Part shown: positions 1 through 9,106 of the stretch, piece by piece
How positions within the stretch are numbered: the stretch's first letter is position 1
Layout of the letters: the number at the start of each line of letters is the position of its first letter
NCBI GenBank assembly: GCA_964527205.1
Contig: CAZGQG010000014.1
Location: 1 to 46,541 of the forward strand
Reading direction: 5' to 3'
DNA length: 46,541 nucleotides
Origin: JARICQ01 sp964527205
GTDB lineage: Bacteria > Bacillota > Clostridia > Tissierellales > Tissierellaceae
Program-made: the position numbers and the translations under genes
Notes under the pieces: model-generated
The model's input: the letters and a program-made list of their open reading frames with translations, nothing else
What the model was told of the DNA's origin: nothing
The model's database searches: none

Positions 1-32
1 TAATAATTGATTCTAATAGATTGAGGTGGAAT

Positions 33-1259
33 ATGAGAATAGGTGAGTTTTCTGAAAAGCATAAGATTACCCATGATACTGTTAGGCATTATATAAATAT
101 GGGACTTTTGATCCCTAAAAAGGATGGCCATCATTTTAGATTTGATTTTAGCCATGATGAGGATATAGAGGAGATAATAAGGCTTAAGAAGCTTGATTTC
201 TCCCTTAATGAAATACAGAGGATTTTAAATTTAAAGAGGGTGGCAGGTAAGAATAGCAAGGAGTATAGGGATTATTACAAGGAGTTCTTAGAGGATAAGA
301 AAAAACAAATCATCCAGCTTGAAAAAAGATATGGACATGTTAAATCTGAGCTAGAAGACAAAATCTTGGACTTAGAGACTAGGGGTAAAAACCAGGAGAC
401 AAAGCTTGGTATAAATATCAATAGCTTGGAAATCCTACATTGCCCTTCCTGTGAGAAGATCTTAAAAATATCTGATGGAATTATAGAAAACAATATGATT
501 ATAAAGGCTAGGATATCTTGTTCTTGTAGCTATAGGGCCTCCATAAGAGATGGCATCTATATAGGTTCTACCTGTGAGGATTCTTCCCTAAAGAGAAAAG
601 AGATTCCTTCAAAGCTTGATTTCTTAGAGCATTCTTCCAATGACTTTATCAACTTTTTCTATGATGGCATGTCTGAGATGATGCACCAAATAGAGGAGAA
701 AAATTTAAATCCTACTTATGTTTTAGAGCTTGAGAATTGTTCTGGAACCTTTTTAATGCAGCATATAGAAAAGTTGCATAGGAATACCACTTATATAGTG
801 GTGAATAATGATAAGAGTAGACTGGACAAGCTAAAGACAAGTTTGGAATTACATAGTAAGCATGAGAACTTTATATTTATCTGTGAAGAATATGATAGGC
901 TTCCCTTAAAGTCCAATTCCATAGATATGGCTATAGACCATTGGATGACCAAGGACTATTTTATTAGCCATAGGGGCTTTTTAATGGATAAGATCCATAA
1001 GCATCTAAAGGTCCAGGGACTTTTAATTGGCAGCTATCCATATTTAAGATCTCTTCATTCAGATTCTCCCCTGGCTGAATCTAAGGAGCAGGGATATTTT
1101 GAAGTGGATTTTTTATCAAGAGAGTTTAAGAGTTTAGGTTTTGAGGAAGATACCCATCTCCTCCTAGGTCCACTGGTGGATGAAAATCCATATAATCCAG
1201 ACTTAAAGGACAAGAGGCTATATTCAAATATTACTAGTTGGATAAAAAGAGATTTATAA
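33..1259 (+). CDS. MerR-family regulator with zinc-ribbon and methyltransferase-like domain
   Basis: The N-terminus (about residues 1-75) is a MerR winged helix-turn-helix, with the typical IGEFSEKHKITHDTVRHYI start. A helical linker of about residues 80-120 is probably the dimerisation coiled coil. A CPSC/CSCS cysteine set around residues 135-170 looks like a zinc ribbon. The C-terminal 200 residues resemble a class I SAM methyltransferase: VLELENCSG sits where motif I should be, and LPLKSNSIDMAID matches the post-motif. Motif I lacks the usual GxGxG, so catalysis is doubtful and the domain may be a ligand sensor. An upstream in-frame TTG at 21 is rejected because GAGGTGG at 23-29 places the start at the ATG at 33. 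The gene reads toward a flavoprotein gene with a MerR-like promoter, its likely target. The family call is firm; the effector is unknown. Confidence 0.82.
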   Translation: MRIGEFSEKHKITHDTVRHYINMGLLIPKKDGHHFRFDFSHDEDIEEIIRLKKLDFSLNEIQRILNLKRVAGKNSKEYRDYYKEFLEDKKKQIIQLEKRYGHVKSELEDKILDLETRGKNQETKLGININSLEILHCPSCEKILKISDGIIENNMIIKARISCSCSYRASIRDGIYIGSTCEDSSLKRKEIPSKLDFLEHSSNDFINFFYDGMSEMMHQIEEKNLNPTYVLELENCSGTFLMQHIEKLHRNTTYIVVNNDKSRLDKLKTSLELHSKHENFIFICEEYDRLPLKSNSIDMAIDHWMTKDYFISHRGFLMDKIHKHLKVQGLLIGSYPYLRSLHSDSPLAESKEQGYFEVDFLSREFKSLGFEEDTHLLLGPLVDENPYNPDLKDKRLYSNITSWIKRDL

Positions 1260-1285
1260 ACCATTGGGTTTACCCAATGGTTTTC
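1258..1285 (+). terminator. Intrinsic terminator after the MerR gene
   Basis: A 12-bp perfect stem (AAACCATTGGGT pairing with ACCCAATGGTTT) with a two-base gap at its apex runs into TTTTCTCTCT. It begins on the last base of the stop codon, so the regulator and the flavoprotein gene are probably separate transcripts. Confidence 0.8.
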
Positions 1286-1317
1286 TCTCTATATTGTTAA
1301 AACTTTGATAATCCCCC

Positions 1318-1354
1318 TTGACATGGCCATAACCCTATATTATATGATTAGGGT
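1318..1354 (+). promoter_or_regulatory. MerR-type promoter with long spacer and dyad
   Basis: TTGACA at 1318-1323 is followed after 19 bases by TATGAT at 1343-1348. A 19-bp spacer is typical of promoters that MerR proteins activate by DNA distortion. ACCCTA (1332-1337) and TAGGGT (1349-1354) form an inverted repeat across the -10, and ATGGCCAT (1323-1330) is a second small palindrome. A 17-bp reading (TATATG at 1341-1346) is also possible, so the MerR link is inference. Confidence 0.55.
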
Positions 1355-1391
1355 GTAAGATAGAAAAAATATATTAATAGGAGGAAAACAA

Positions 1392-3170
1392 ATGTCGAAA
1401 AATTTAAAGAGAATATTAACTTTAGTATTATCAGTTCTTGTATTAGTTTCTTTGGTTGCATGTAGTGAAACTGAAGATAGCTCAGATCAGGCTGGTATAT
1501 ATACACCAGGTACTTACATAGCAACAGCCAAGGGTCATGAGGGAGATGTAAAGCTTGAGGTGGAATTTAGTTCTGATGCTATTAAGTCCATCAAGATTTT
1601 AGAACATGAGGAGACAGACAATATTGGTAGCAATGCTATTGATAGGCTTCCAGGTGAGATTGTGGACAAGCAATCCCTAGATGTAGATGTGGTATCAGGA
1701 GCTACCTTTAGTTCAAAGGCTATATTGGAAGCTGTTGAAGATGCAGTGGTTCAAGCAGGTGGAGATGTGGCTGCCCTGAAAGTAGCTAGCAGTGATGATG
1801 GAGATAGGGAAGACATAGAGATGACTACTGAGGTTGTAGTTGTTGGAGCAGGTGGAACAGGTCTGGCTGCAGCTGCTTCAGCTCACGAGCATGGAGCTGA
1901 GGTAATAGTACTTGAGAAGCTTTCCATGACTGGAGGATCTACAGCCCTATCCGGTGGAGCAATTTCCGCACCAGGCAGTAGATTCCAAGAAGAATTAGAT
2001 ATAGAGGATAGTAAGGAAGACTGGATCAAATTATGGAAAGAGCGTCAAGGTTCTGATCCAGACAAGAAGTATCCTGATTATGACAAGGTAGATAAGTTTA
2101 TTGATGAAGCAGTGGTTACTACTCATTGGTTAACAGATTATATAGGTCTTGAGTATATTTCAGTTGATGGCTTTGGATTTGACCCTGTTAGAAGACTTCA
2201 TACACCTGAAAATGGTGGAGCAGGTATAACTACAAGTATTGATCAGTTTATAGAGATGGAAGGAATAGAAGTATTAACTGAAACTCCAGCTACTGAACTT
2301 ATAGTAGATGACAATGGAGATGTGGTAGGAGTAATAGCTGAAGGACCTGAAGGAAGGATAACTATTCATGCAGAAAAAGTAATCCTAGCTTCTGGAGGCT
2401 TTGCTAGAAATGAAGAGCTCTTAGCTAGATTGGTTCCAGAGATGAAGGATACTGCAGAATTAACTGCAGCAGCAGTAGGAAGTACAGGAGACGGAATCCT
2501 AATGGCTGAAGAAGTAGGAGCTGCCCTATATGATGAGAACTGGATTATAGGACTTGGATATACAGCAGGCATGCCAGAACTTAGTATGTTTGACTGGGAT
2601 TCAACAAAGATTCTTGTAAATAATGAAGGAAATAGATTTATGAATGAAAGTAGTCACTATGCCATAGTTACAAATCAAGTTGCAGAGGAAGATTCAGCTT
2701 GGTTGATAGTTGACTCTAGTGAAGGAAATATGGATGGGATAGAAAAGATAAAGGCAAATATGCCAAGTGATGAAATTGCAGAAGGTGAAACTATTGAAGA
2801 ATTGGCAGAGGAGATGAATCTAGATCCTAGTTCCCTATCAGCTACTATAGATAAGTTTAACGCTGGTGTGGAAGCTTCCAATGATGAATTTGGAAAGCCA
2901 GAGCCAATGTTAGTAAGTATAAAAGAAGGACCTTACTACGCTTACAAGGTATATCCTAGAACCATGGGAACCTTTGGTGGAGTAGAGACTGATGACAGTT
3001 ATAGGGTTCTAAGAGAAGATGGAACTATAATTAATAACCTATATGCAGGTGGAGAATGTACAAACAAGGCACTTTACAACAATGTATATATGACAGGAAG
3101 TTCAGTGCAATTTGCACTTACAAGTGGACGTATAGCAGGAGAAGATGCTGCTAGATCCTTAAACAAATAG
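1392..3170 (+). CDS. Covalent-FMN/FAD lipoprotein reductase (fumarate/urocanate reductase-like)
   Basis: This 592-residue flavoprotein begins with a lipoprotein signal (lipobox LVAC, Cys24). An FMN-binding domain follows at about 35-125, with a DVVSGATFS motif (Thr105) of the kind ApbE uses to attach FMN. The rest is a FAD_binding_2/fumarate reductase-type domain starting at VVVVGAGGTGLAAAAS. Relatives are extracytoplasmic reductases of fumarate, urocanate, acrylate or cinnamate-like acceptors. GNRFMNE keeps the region of the catalytic arginine. The substrate-binding HHTMGG and ANRLGG blocks of fumarate reductases are replaced by PRTMGTFGG (about residue 522) and NNVYMTGSS (about 563), so fumarate is unlikely as substrate. 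The RBS is AGGAGG just before the ATG. No cytochrome partner is adjacent. Confidence 0.82.
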   Translation: MSKNLKRILTLVLSVLVLVSLVACSETEDSSDQAGIYTPGTYIATAKGHEGDVKLEVEFSSDAIKSIKILEHEETDNIGSNAIDRLPGEIVDKQSLDVDVVSGATFSSKAILEAVEDAVVQAGGDVAALKVASSDDGDREDIEMTTEVVVVGAGGTGLAAAASAHEHGAEVIVLEKLSMTGGSTALSGGAISAPGSRFQEELDIEDSKEDWIKLWKERQGSDPDKKYPDYDKVDKFIDEAVVTTHWLTDYIGLEYISVDGFGFDPVRRLHTPENGGAGITTSIDQFIEMEGIEVLTETPATELIVDDNGDVVGVIAEGPEGRITIHAEKVILASGGFARNEELLARLVPEMKDTAELTAAAVGSTGDGILMAEEVGAALYDENWIIGLGYTAGMPELSMFDWDSTKILVNNEGNRFMNESSHYAIVTNQVAEEDSAWLIVDSSEGNMDGIEKIKANMPSDEIAEGETIEELAEEMNLDPSSLSATIDKFNAGVEASNDEFGKPEPMLVSIKEGPYYAYKVYPRTMGTFGGVETDDSYRVLREDGTIINNLYAGGECTNKALYNNVYMTGSSVQFALTSGRIAGEDAARSLNK

Positions 3171-3194
3171 TCTTATAGAAAATAAAGAATAATA

Positions 3195-3232
3195 AAAGAG
3201 CTTAGGGTGTTTTAAAATACCTTAAGCTCTTT
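3195..3232 (+). terminator. Terminator after the flavoprotein gene
   Basis: An inverted repeat built on AAAGAGCTTA and TAAGCTCTTT, extended inward by GGT/ACC with one mismatch, ends in CTCTTT exactly at the edge of the N run. The natural U-tract may continue into the gap. Confidence 0.75.
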
Positions 3233-3332
3233 NNNNNNNNNNNNNNNNNNNNNNNNNNNNNNNNNNNNNNNNNNNNNNNNNNNNNNNNNNNNNNNNNNNN
3301 NNNNNNNNNNNNNNNNNNNNNNNNNNNNNNNN
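3233..3332. other. Assembly gap (100 Ns)
   Basis: Exactly 100 consecutive Ns, the usual placeholder for a scaffold join of unknown length. The true distance and any genes between the flavoprotein and the fucosidase are not known. Confidence 0.98.
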
Positions 3333-3357
3333 CTCTTTTTTCTATTCCTTTTTACCC

Positions 3358-4389
3358 TTATGACTTTTTCTTCTCATATATTTCCTGAACCCTATCCAGT
3401 ATATCCTCTGACCTAGATGGAATTCTTCCCAGCCAATCTGGTCCTATATTTATAAGGTAATTGATCCCTAGCTTTTCTAGCTTCACCCTATTTTCATATA
3501 TGGTTTCTGCTGATTTCCAGTTATGATCCAGGGCTGAATATCCCCAGGAATTATTGAGAGTACAGGCTGATTCATAGAGCCCATGCTTGGATTTTTTAAA
3601 GCCCCATATGTCATTGTGATCTAGGTTTTCCTCTATAGCATCTGGTATCCTATCTGGTATTTCATTGTCGCCTAAAGTTACATAATCATAGACCCCATGG
3701 CCTAGTCTGGAATTTACCAGGCAATCTGGCTGATATTTTTTTACTAGATCATAGATCTCTTGGCTGTGTTCTGGCTTAGAATCCAGGGGCATATCAAACC
3801 AGGCTATAAATATGTCTCCATAGTTTCTAACTAGCTCTTCTATCTGAGGCAGGATTTTACCTCTAAAGTTTTTTTCATAGTCCTTCTTTGACTTGTCTGG
3901 AAAGTCCCAGGAATTTTCCCAGGATACTCCTGCAGCTCCCCTTGGATCCACACTGTATCCTCCCCCATGGTATTCATGCCAATCTATACACTGGGAATAA
4001 TAGAAGCCAAATTTAATCCCATATTTTTTACAGGCAAGGGCTAGTTCCCCTATTAAATCTCTTTTAGCAGGGCTAGCATGGTATATGTTAAAATCATCTA
4101 CTTCTGACTTATATAGGGCAAAGCCATCGTGGTGCTTTGCCGTAACTACTATGTATTTCATTCCCCATTCTACTGCCTTCCTTACTATTTCCTCTGCATC
4201 AAAGCCTATGGGATTAAATATACTGGCAAGTTCCTCCATTTCCCTATTGGGTATCTGATGATAGCACTGGATCCATTCTGCATAATTAGGTCCTGGCTCT
4301 CCGCCATACTCTCCTCCCAGGAGGGAGTATAGTCCAAAGTGTATCATAAGTCCGTATTTTGCACTCTTGTAGTAGTCTATATTATTCAT
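3358..4389 (-). CDS. Alpha-L-fucosidase-like glycoside hydrolase (GH29)
   Basis: The 343-residue protein has no signal peptide and is probably cytoplasmic. GH29 signatures are visible in order: KYGLMIHFGLYS near the N-terminus, KYIVVTAKHHDGFALY at about residues 78-93, KFGFYYS, and IFIAWFD at about 192-198, where the aspartate sits at the position of the GH29 nucleophile. It is shorter than secreted fucosidases, which carry an extra C-terminal beta domain. The start ATG has AGGAG upstream. It is a lone glycosidase gene with no transporter or regulator nearby. The family call is confident; the exact sugar linkage is not. Confidence 0.85.
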   Translation of the reverse strand: MNNIDYYKSAKYGLMIHFGLYSLLGGEYGGEPGPNYAEWIQCYHQIPNREMEELASIFNPIGFDAEEIVRKAVEWGMKYIVVTAKHHDGFALYKSEVDDFNIYHASPAKRDLIGELALACKKYGIKFGFYYSQCIDWHEYHGGGYSVDPRGAAGVSWENSWDFPDKSKKDYEKNFRGKILPQIEELVRNYGDIFIAWFDMPLDSKPEHSQEIYDLVKKYQPDCLVNSRLGHGVYDYVTLGDNEIPDRIPDAIEENLDHNDIWGFKKSKHGLYESACTLNNSWGYSALDHNWKSAETIYENRVKLEKLGINYLINIGPDWLGRIPSRSEDILDRVQEIYEKKKS

Positions 4390-4450
4390 TTAGATTCACT
4401 CCTATGTCTTTGTAATCATAATTATATATAATAGATGGGATAAATGCCAA

Positions 4451-4512
4451 TAAAATTAGTCCCCCTAGGATCAGATTTATTATTCTTTATCTGACCTAGG
4501 GGGACTAGTTTT
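4451..4512 (-). terminator. Terminator of the SLH-glucosaminidase gene
   Basis: Long inverted repeat, arms about 4457-4476 and 4489-4507, with one bulged base. On the minus strand the stem is followed by ATTTTATT; on the plus strand it is followed by GTTTTATTT, so it could work both ways. The adjacent genes are both on the minus strand. Confidence 0.8.
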
Positions 4513-4538
4513 ATTTCAAGGATTGGGATTTACTCTTT

Positions 4539-6821
4539 TTATAAATCAACCTTGTCTAATTCATCTAATTTATAGCTGTTTATTATATTTATAAGCTTTA
4601 TAGGATACTCTGGGTCTGTAGCATAGCCTGCTCTTTTGAGTTCCCAGGCACCCTTTGTATAGTCATACATTACTTCTTTGAATTTAGAGTATCTTTCACG
4701 CTCTAGTAGGAAGGTCTTATGATCCTTCCAGCTGTCCCCAGGATCCTTATAGGCCCTAAACTCAGCATCTATATGGTACTTTTGACCATTATATACTTCC
4801 CATGTATTGGATACTACTGACTCTTCTGTTCCTTTTTTCTTTATTCCAAAGAGATTATTGGACTTTTTACCTGTATACTTATCTACAGGAACACTCTGTC
4901 CCCAGCCTGTCTCCAGTATGGCCTGGGCAGTTTGAACTGCTGCTGACATACCTGTTTCCCTATAGGAGTCTACTGCCATCTTGGAAGCAAAGTCCTTAAA
5001 TTTATCCTTTTCAATTATTGGCTTTGGTCCATGGAGTTCTCCATGGTGGATTTTGAATTTTATTTTTTCGCTAGAAATAGTCTTTCCCTTGTAAGTGGCC
5101 TGAGCTTCTAGCTGCATATAGGTCTTGTCTGACTCTAAGGGAGTATAGCTAGCTTTGTTATCTGCTCCCTTAGTTAGCTCTCTTCTTTGCCCTGTGGACA
5201 TATTTGTAATAAAGTACTTTATATTATCCACATCCACATTGCTCTTTACACCTAAGATAATTGTCTTGTTTACAACTTGCTCTGGTCCTACTCCCTCTAG
5301 GGATAGTCTTGCTTGTATTTCTTTTATATGGACTTTTATAGGATCACTTTCATATTTAATATTCTTAGACATTACTCTTACAAATATTTCCTTGGTGCCT
5401 ATGTCTTCTGGCTTAGGACTCCACATATAGCCTCCATAGGGCATTTTTGCAATTGTGCTTTCTTTTCCTGTATTTATATCTCTCATTACATATTCTGTTT
5501 CACTTACATCAAAGTTTCTATCTGCAACTAGGTAGACCTCACTATCTATGGTCATGCCCTCTTTTACTCCACTAAGTTTTATTATCTTCTCCCTATCTAA
5601 CTCTACCATCTTGGTCTCACTATAGTAAGGATTCCTAGCCTGATCGTAGGCTATGGCCCTTATAGAATACAAGCCATTTCTCCTTGTCTTAGGATCCCAC
5701 TGGAAGCTCTCCTCTGGGTCCCTAACTGGTAGTAGTACATCTTCTAAAACTGTTCCCTTGCTCTGATCCGAACTATCTATTTCCTTTATTTCGTATTTCA
5801 CATAAAGAGGCAGGAAGTTTGCCTGGGTTCTTAAACTAGGCTTGTCCTTTATCTTCTCCCCATTTTCTACCCCTAAGAGTGTAAGCTTAGGAACTAGATC
5901 AATACTCAGTTCTATTTGATCTCCATCTATATGGATTCCCTGCTTATCAAAGACCTTCACAGAGAGCACCTTGTCTCCCCTGTCCTTTAGCTTTGGAGTG
6001 TATTCATATTTAGCTTCTATGTCATTACCCTTAGCTATTACAAAGCCTTTAGAATCTCCCTTGTCTCCTAGGACATATCTTACATAAGAGCCTTCAGGGT
6101 AATTTTTCTTTCCACTTACCTGAAAGTATGTTGGTCCACTTATCTTGTCCTTGTTCTTGTGGCTAATTATCTTAAGACCTGTCTCTATAGGCTCATCTTT
6201 TTCATCCTGCTCAGTATTTATAGCTCCCTTTTCAACCAGGCTATCTAATAAACTTATATCCCTATCCTTTAGCTTGGTGTTTAGGGCATTGTATGACAGG
6301 AGCACCATATCATTTCTTGTGAAACTTTTAGATTTTATTGATACTAATTCCTCATCATCTAAAACACCTATCTCATGGGCAAATTCCAACCCATCTTCCC
6401 AGTCAAAGTCTCCCTGAGAATCATTGTAGCCTAGGGCCCTAAGTACAAAGGTTGCATAGGCCTTTCCATCTACTCTTTCTGAGGCGTTAAACTTATCCTT
6501 GCTTACACCAGCTGCTAGTCCATTTTGGTACATGTAGCCGATATATCCATCTGCCCATTCAAAAACATCTGTAAATGGGTGTTTGTAATCCTTTGTATTT
6601 GATTCTTTTTCTGCTCCCAATAATCTTACAAGCATGGCTGCTGATTCAGCCCTTGTAGCAGATTTCTCTAGTTCAAAGCCCTTATCTGTACCTACAAATA
6701 GGCCTAGGGACTTTAAATAATTGGCTTGGTTAAGATTTAAGCCAGAAGCCTCTACCCTTAGGTTCACAGAAGTTAGCATTATTAACAGGGCTAATAATAG
6801 GATTAATTTCTTATTTTTCAT
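4539..6821 (-). CDS. S-layer-anchored N-acetylglucosaminidase with Ig-like repeats
   Basis: A Sec signal peptide (about residues 1-26, ending VEASG) is followed by three S-layer-homology repeats (about 30-200), which bind secondary cell-wall polymer. A central region of about 215-600 contains several roughly 95-residue Ig-like beta repeats. The C-terminal domain (about 610-755) is a GH73-type beta-N-acetylglucosaminidase with ILETGWGQS, whose glutamate (about residue 635) is the expected catalytic acid, followed by SNNLFGIK. It is probably a surface autolysin used in cell separation or wall turnover. The start is ATG after GAGGAGG. It is transcribed alone, with hairpins on both sides. Confidence 0.88.
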   Translation of the reverse strand: MKNKKLILLLALLIMLTSVNLRVEASGLNLNQANYLKSLGLFVGTDKGFELEKSATRAESAAMLVRLLGAEKESNTKDYKHPFTDVFEWADGYIGYMYQNGLAAGVSKDKFNASERVDGKAYATFVLRALGYNDSQGDFDWEDGLEFAHEIGVLDDEELVSIKSKSFTRNDMVLLSYNALNTKLKDRDISLLDSLVEKGAINTEQDEKDEPIETGLKIISHKNKDKISGPTYFQVSGKKNYPEGSYVRYVLGDKGDSKGFVIAKGNDIEAKYEYTPKLKDRGDKVLSVKVFDKQGIHIDGDQIELSIDLVPKLTLLGVENGEKIKDKPSLRTQANFLPLYVKYEIKEIDSSDQSKGTVLEDVLLPVRDPEESFQWDPKTRRNGLYSIRAIAYDQARNPYYSETKMVELDREKIIKLSGVKEGMTIDSEVYLVADRNFDVSETEYVMRDINTGKESTIAKMPYGGYMWSPKPEDIGTKEIFVRVMSKNIKYESDPIKVHIKEIQARLSLEGVGPEQVVNKTIILGVKSNVDVDNIKYFITNMSTGQRRELTKGADNKASYTPLESDKTYMQLEAQATYKGKTISSEKIKFKIHHGELHGPKPIIEKDKFKDFASKMAVDSYRETGMSAAVQTAQAILETGWGQSVPVDKYTGKKSNNLFGIKKKGTEESVVSNTWEVYNGQKYHIDAEFRAYKDPGDSWKDHKTFLLERERYSKFKEVMYDYTKGAWELKRAGYATDPEYPIKLINIINSYKLDELDKVDL

Positions 6822-6969
6822 TTAAATCCTCCTCTTTAAATCAAGTAATTTCGATCTTTTTGTTCTTAAGTTTTAAAACAATATATTTCTTCTTCTCCTT
6901 AAAATTCTATCTCAAGCCTAGGCCAGTGTCAACAACAAGGGGGTTACATTCATATTACATTTGCATATC

Positions 6970-7003
6970 AAAAACTGCTAAAGAATACTCCCTAGCAGTT
7001 CTC
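6970..7003 (-). terminator. Possible terminator of the MalY/PatB-type gene
   Basis: AACTGCTA (6973-6980) and TAGCAGTT (6993-7000) form an 8-bp stem with a 12-base loop; on the minus strand the 3' side reads TTTTGATATG. The stem is short and the U-tract weak. The rest of 6822-7097 must hold the promoter of the SLH gene, but I see no convincing -35/-10 pair. Confidence 0.45.
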
Positions 7004-7097
7004 CTTTAATCTTTTTTTATTTTATCTCTTATTCATCTTTTCTATAATACTAATTCAAGTAGATAATAGTAGGATAGGACAAATAAGTTTAGGACAC

Positions 7098-8276
7098 CTA
7101 TATTGACTTTATAGCCCTTACTATTCCTTCTAATCCTTTTTCCAGGATACTTCTTGGACATGCAAAGTTTATTCTCATAAAACCTGCTCCTTCTTCACCA
7201 AACCAAGTTCCCCCGTCCATAGCTACTCTACCTTCTTGGATCATAAGTTTTTCTAATTTTTCTCCGTCCTCTGTATAGGCTCTTAAATTTATCCACCCTA
7301 AATAGGTTGCTTCTATCTTTAGCATCTTAGCCTTAGGAAGGTGTTCTGCCAGATACTTATCTATAAAGCGAGCATTGCCTTCAAGATAATCAAGTAGTTC
7401 TTCTAACCATTCTTCTCCATCTCTATAGGCTGCTTCTGTAGCCACTATGCTCATAGGGTTTTGTCCCTTTACATTGTTTCTTTCCAAGGTCTCTTGGAAT
7501 TTAAATCTTAAATCTTCATCAGGTATTATAATATTTGAAGCCTGCATACCTGCCAGGTTAAAGGTCTTGCTTGCAGCAGTACAGGTTATAGAATTTTTAG
7601 CAAATTCTTCACTAAGGCCTGCAAACATATGATGTTTGTAATCCTTAAATACAAGGTCGTTGTGTATTTCATCTGCAATTATAAGGACATCATTTTCCAA
7701 GCAGATTTTTCCCAGTCTTTCCAATTCATCCTTTTTCCATACCCTGGATACTGGATTGTGGGGACTGCAAAGTATAAATACCTTTACATCTGGGTCCTTG
7801 GCTTTTTCTTCAAAGTCCTCAAAGTCTATATGATAAGATTCTCCATCAAAGATAAGTCTGTTATTTACTGCATGGCATCCATTATTTTCTATAACATTTT
7901 TAAAGGGATAATATACTGGATTCTGTATAATAACCTTATCTCCTGGTCTTGTATATGATTTTAATAAGTAATTTATAGCTGGTACAATACCTGGTGTATA
8001 TATAATCCAGTCTTTTTCTATCTCCCAATCAAATCTCTTCCTAGTCCAGTCTATTATTGCTTGGAAATATGAATCCGGTCTGTGGCTATAGCCATAGATA
8101 CCGTGCTCTGCTCTTTTTACTACAGCTTCAACTATGGCTGGAGCTGTTTTGAAATCCATATCTGCTACCCAAAATGGAAGTAGGTCTCTTTCTCCAAACA
8201 TCTCTTCTAGGACTTCTCCTTCCCACTTAGTAGAATTTGTTCCACTTCTGTCAATAACTTCATCAAAATTAAACAT
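7098..8276 (-). CDS. patB: PLP-dependent cysteine-S-conjugate/cystathionine beta-lyase (MalY/PatB type)
   Basis: Fold type I aminotransferase-like protein of about 392 residues. N-terminal LLPFWVADMDFKTAP and central CSPHNPVSRVW are characteristic of the MalY/PatB group. ADEIHNDLVF holds the PLP-contacting Asp and His, and TAASKTFNLAG (about residue 235) the Schiff-base lysine. Members cleave cystathionine or cysteine conjugates to pyruvate, ammonia and a thiol; some act as aminotransferases. A start two codons earlier at 8282 directly abuts the RBS AGGAGAGG, so the ATG at 8276 is preferred. No methionine-pathway genes adjoin, so the physiological substrate is open. Confidence 0.82.
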   Translation of the reverse strand: MFNFDEVIDRSGTNSTKWEGEVLEEMFGERDLLPFWVADMDFKTAPAIVEAVVKRAEHGIYGYSHRPDSYFQAIIDWTRKRFDWEIEKDWIIYTPGIVPAINYLLKSYTRPGDKVIIQNPVYYPFKNVIENNGCHAVNNRLIFDGESYHIDFEDFEEKAKDPDVKVFILCSPHNPVSRVWKKDELERLGKICLENDVLIIADEIHNDLVFKDYKHHMFAGLSEEFAKNSITCTAASKTFNLAGMQASNIIIPDEDLRFKFQETLERNNVKGQNPMSIVATEAAYRDGEEWLEELLDYLEGNARFIDKYLAEHLPKAKMLKIEATYLGWINLRAYTEDGEKLEKLMIQEGRVAMDGGTWFGEEGAGFMRINFACPRSILEKGLEGIVRAIKSI

Positions 8277-8424
8277 AAGCATCCTCTCCTATTGATTTAT
8301 TTTCTTCCTCTCATTCACTCAGCTAATATTCTTAACATTCATCCATTAATTACTCCTAATTATATTGTATAAGGTCTCTTAACTCAAGTTTCCAAAGCCC
8401 AAGGGCCAAAACTTTTCTAGGCCT

Positions 8425-8922
8425 TTAATCTATTCTTGCAACTTGTAGGGACACTGTCTTTTCACCTTTATTTATCTCCTGCCTAGCCACTTCTTTAAAT
8501 CCAAATTTTTCATGGAATATAATTGAATTCGGATTTGCTGGCTCTATATCTATCTCTGCTGTTATATAGCTTATATTGGTATTTTTTCCCTGTTCAAAAA
8601 CTCTTTTGTATACCATCTTACCTATACCCTTAGCCTGCATGCTGGGTGAAATCACTAGCCTATCTATGTAGATAAAGTCCTCATAGTGCTTGTCAAACCA
8701 TTGGTAATTTACGCTAGAGTATTCTTTCCCCTCCCTTAGGGCAAGGATAAATCCCTCTACAGAGCCCTCCATTTCTACTACATCTGCAATCTCTGACTGG
8801 GAGATTATTGATTTAAGTTTTTCTCTTGTGAGTGGTGATAGGAAATGTACTAGTTCTTCATTGAGTTCAAGTATCCTATCATAGTCTTTAGGTTCTGCCC
8901 TTCTTATTATAATATTTTCCAT
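8425..8922 (-). CDS. GNAT-family N-acetyltransferase
   Basis: A 165-residue single-domain GNAT protein. It starts with the IIRRAEPKDYDRILELN pattern typical of the family. The acetyl-CoA binding loop QAKGIGKMVYKRV lies at about residues 95-107, and a C-terminal NPNSIIFHEKFGFKEV segment completes the fold. The start ATG follows GGGAGAGG. Acceptor substrate cannot be deduced. It sits alone between the patB-type gene and the nrfA promoter region. Confidence 0.8.
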   Translation of the reverse strand: MENIIIRRAEPKDYDRILELNEELVHFLSPLTREKLKSIISQSEIADVVEMEGSVEGFILALREGKEYSSVNYQWFDKHYEDFIYIDRLVISPSMQAKGIGKMVYKRVFEQGKNTNISYITAEIDIEPANPNSIIFHEKFGFKEVARQEINKGEKTVSLQVARID

Positions 8923-9106
8923 CTTATCCTCTCCCTATCTATTTTATTCCAGCTCAATATCCTAGAAGATATTAATCTTTTCCCTATAAGTTGTTTTATA
9001 TATTATGTATCTAATAATATATTATCCCCTTCATATAATCAATCTAATCTAGTATCTCTCTAGCAGATTAAACTGACTATTTGTCTTTCTAAGCAAATCT
9101 TTATAT

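Noticed and set aside
3195..3340. The sequence on both sides of the N run (AGCTCTTT and CTCTTTTTTC) as a repeat that caused the gap.
   Set aside because: Only a few T-rich bases match; the left side is explained by the terminator.
8385..8424. Imperfect inverted repeat around AAAGCCCAAGGGCC and GGCCTTT after the acetyltransferase gene.
   Set aside because: Stem is interrupted and the pairing ambiguous; too weak to call a terminator.
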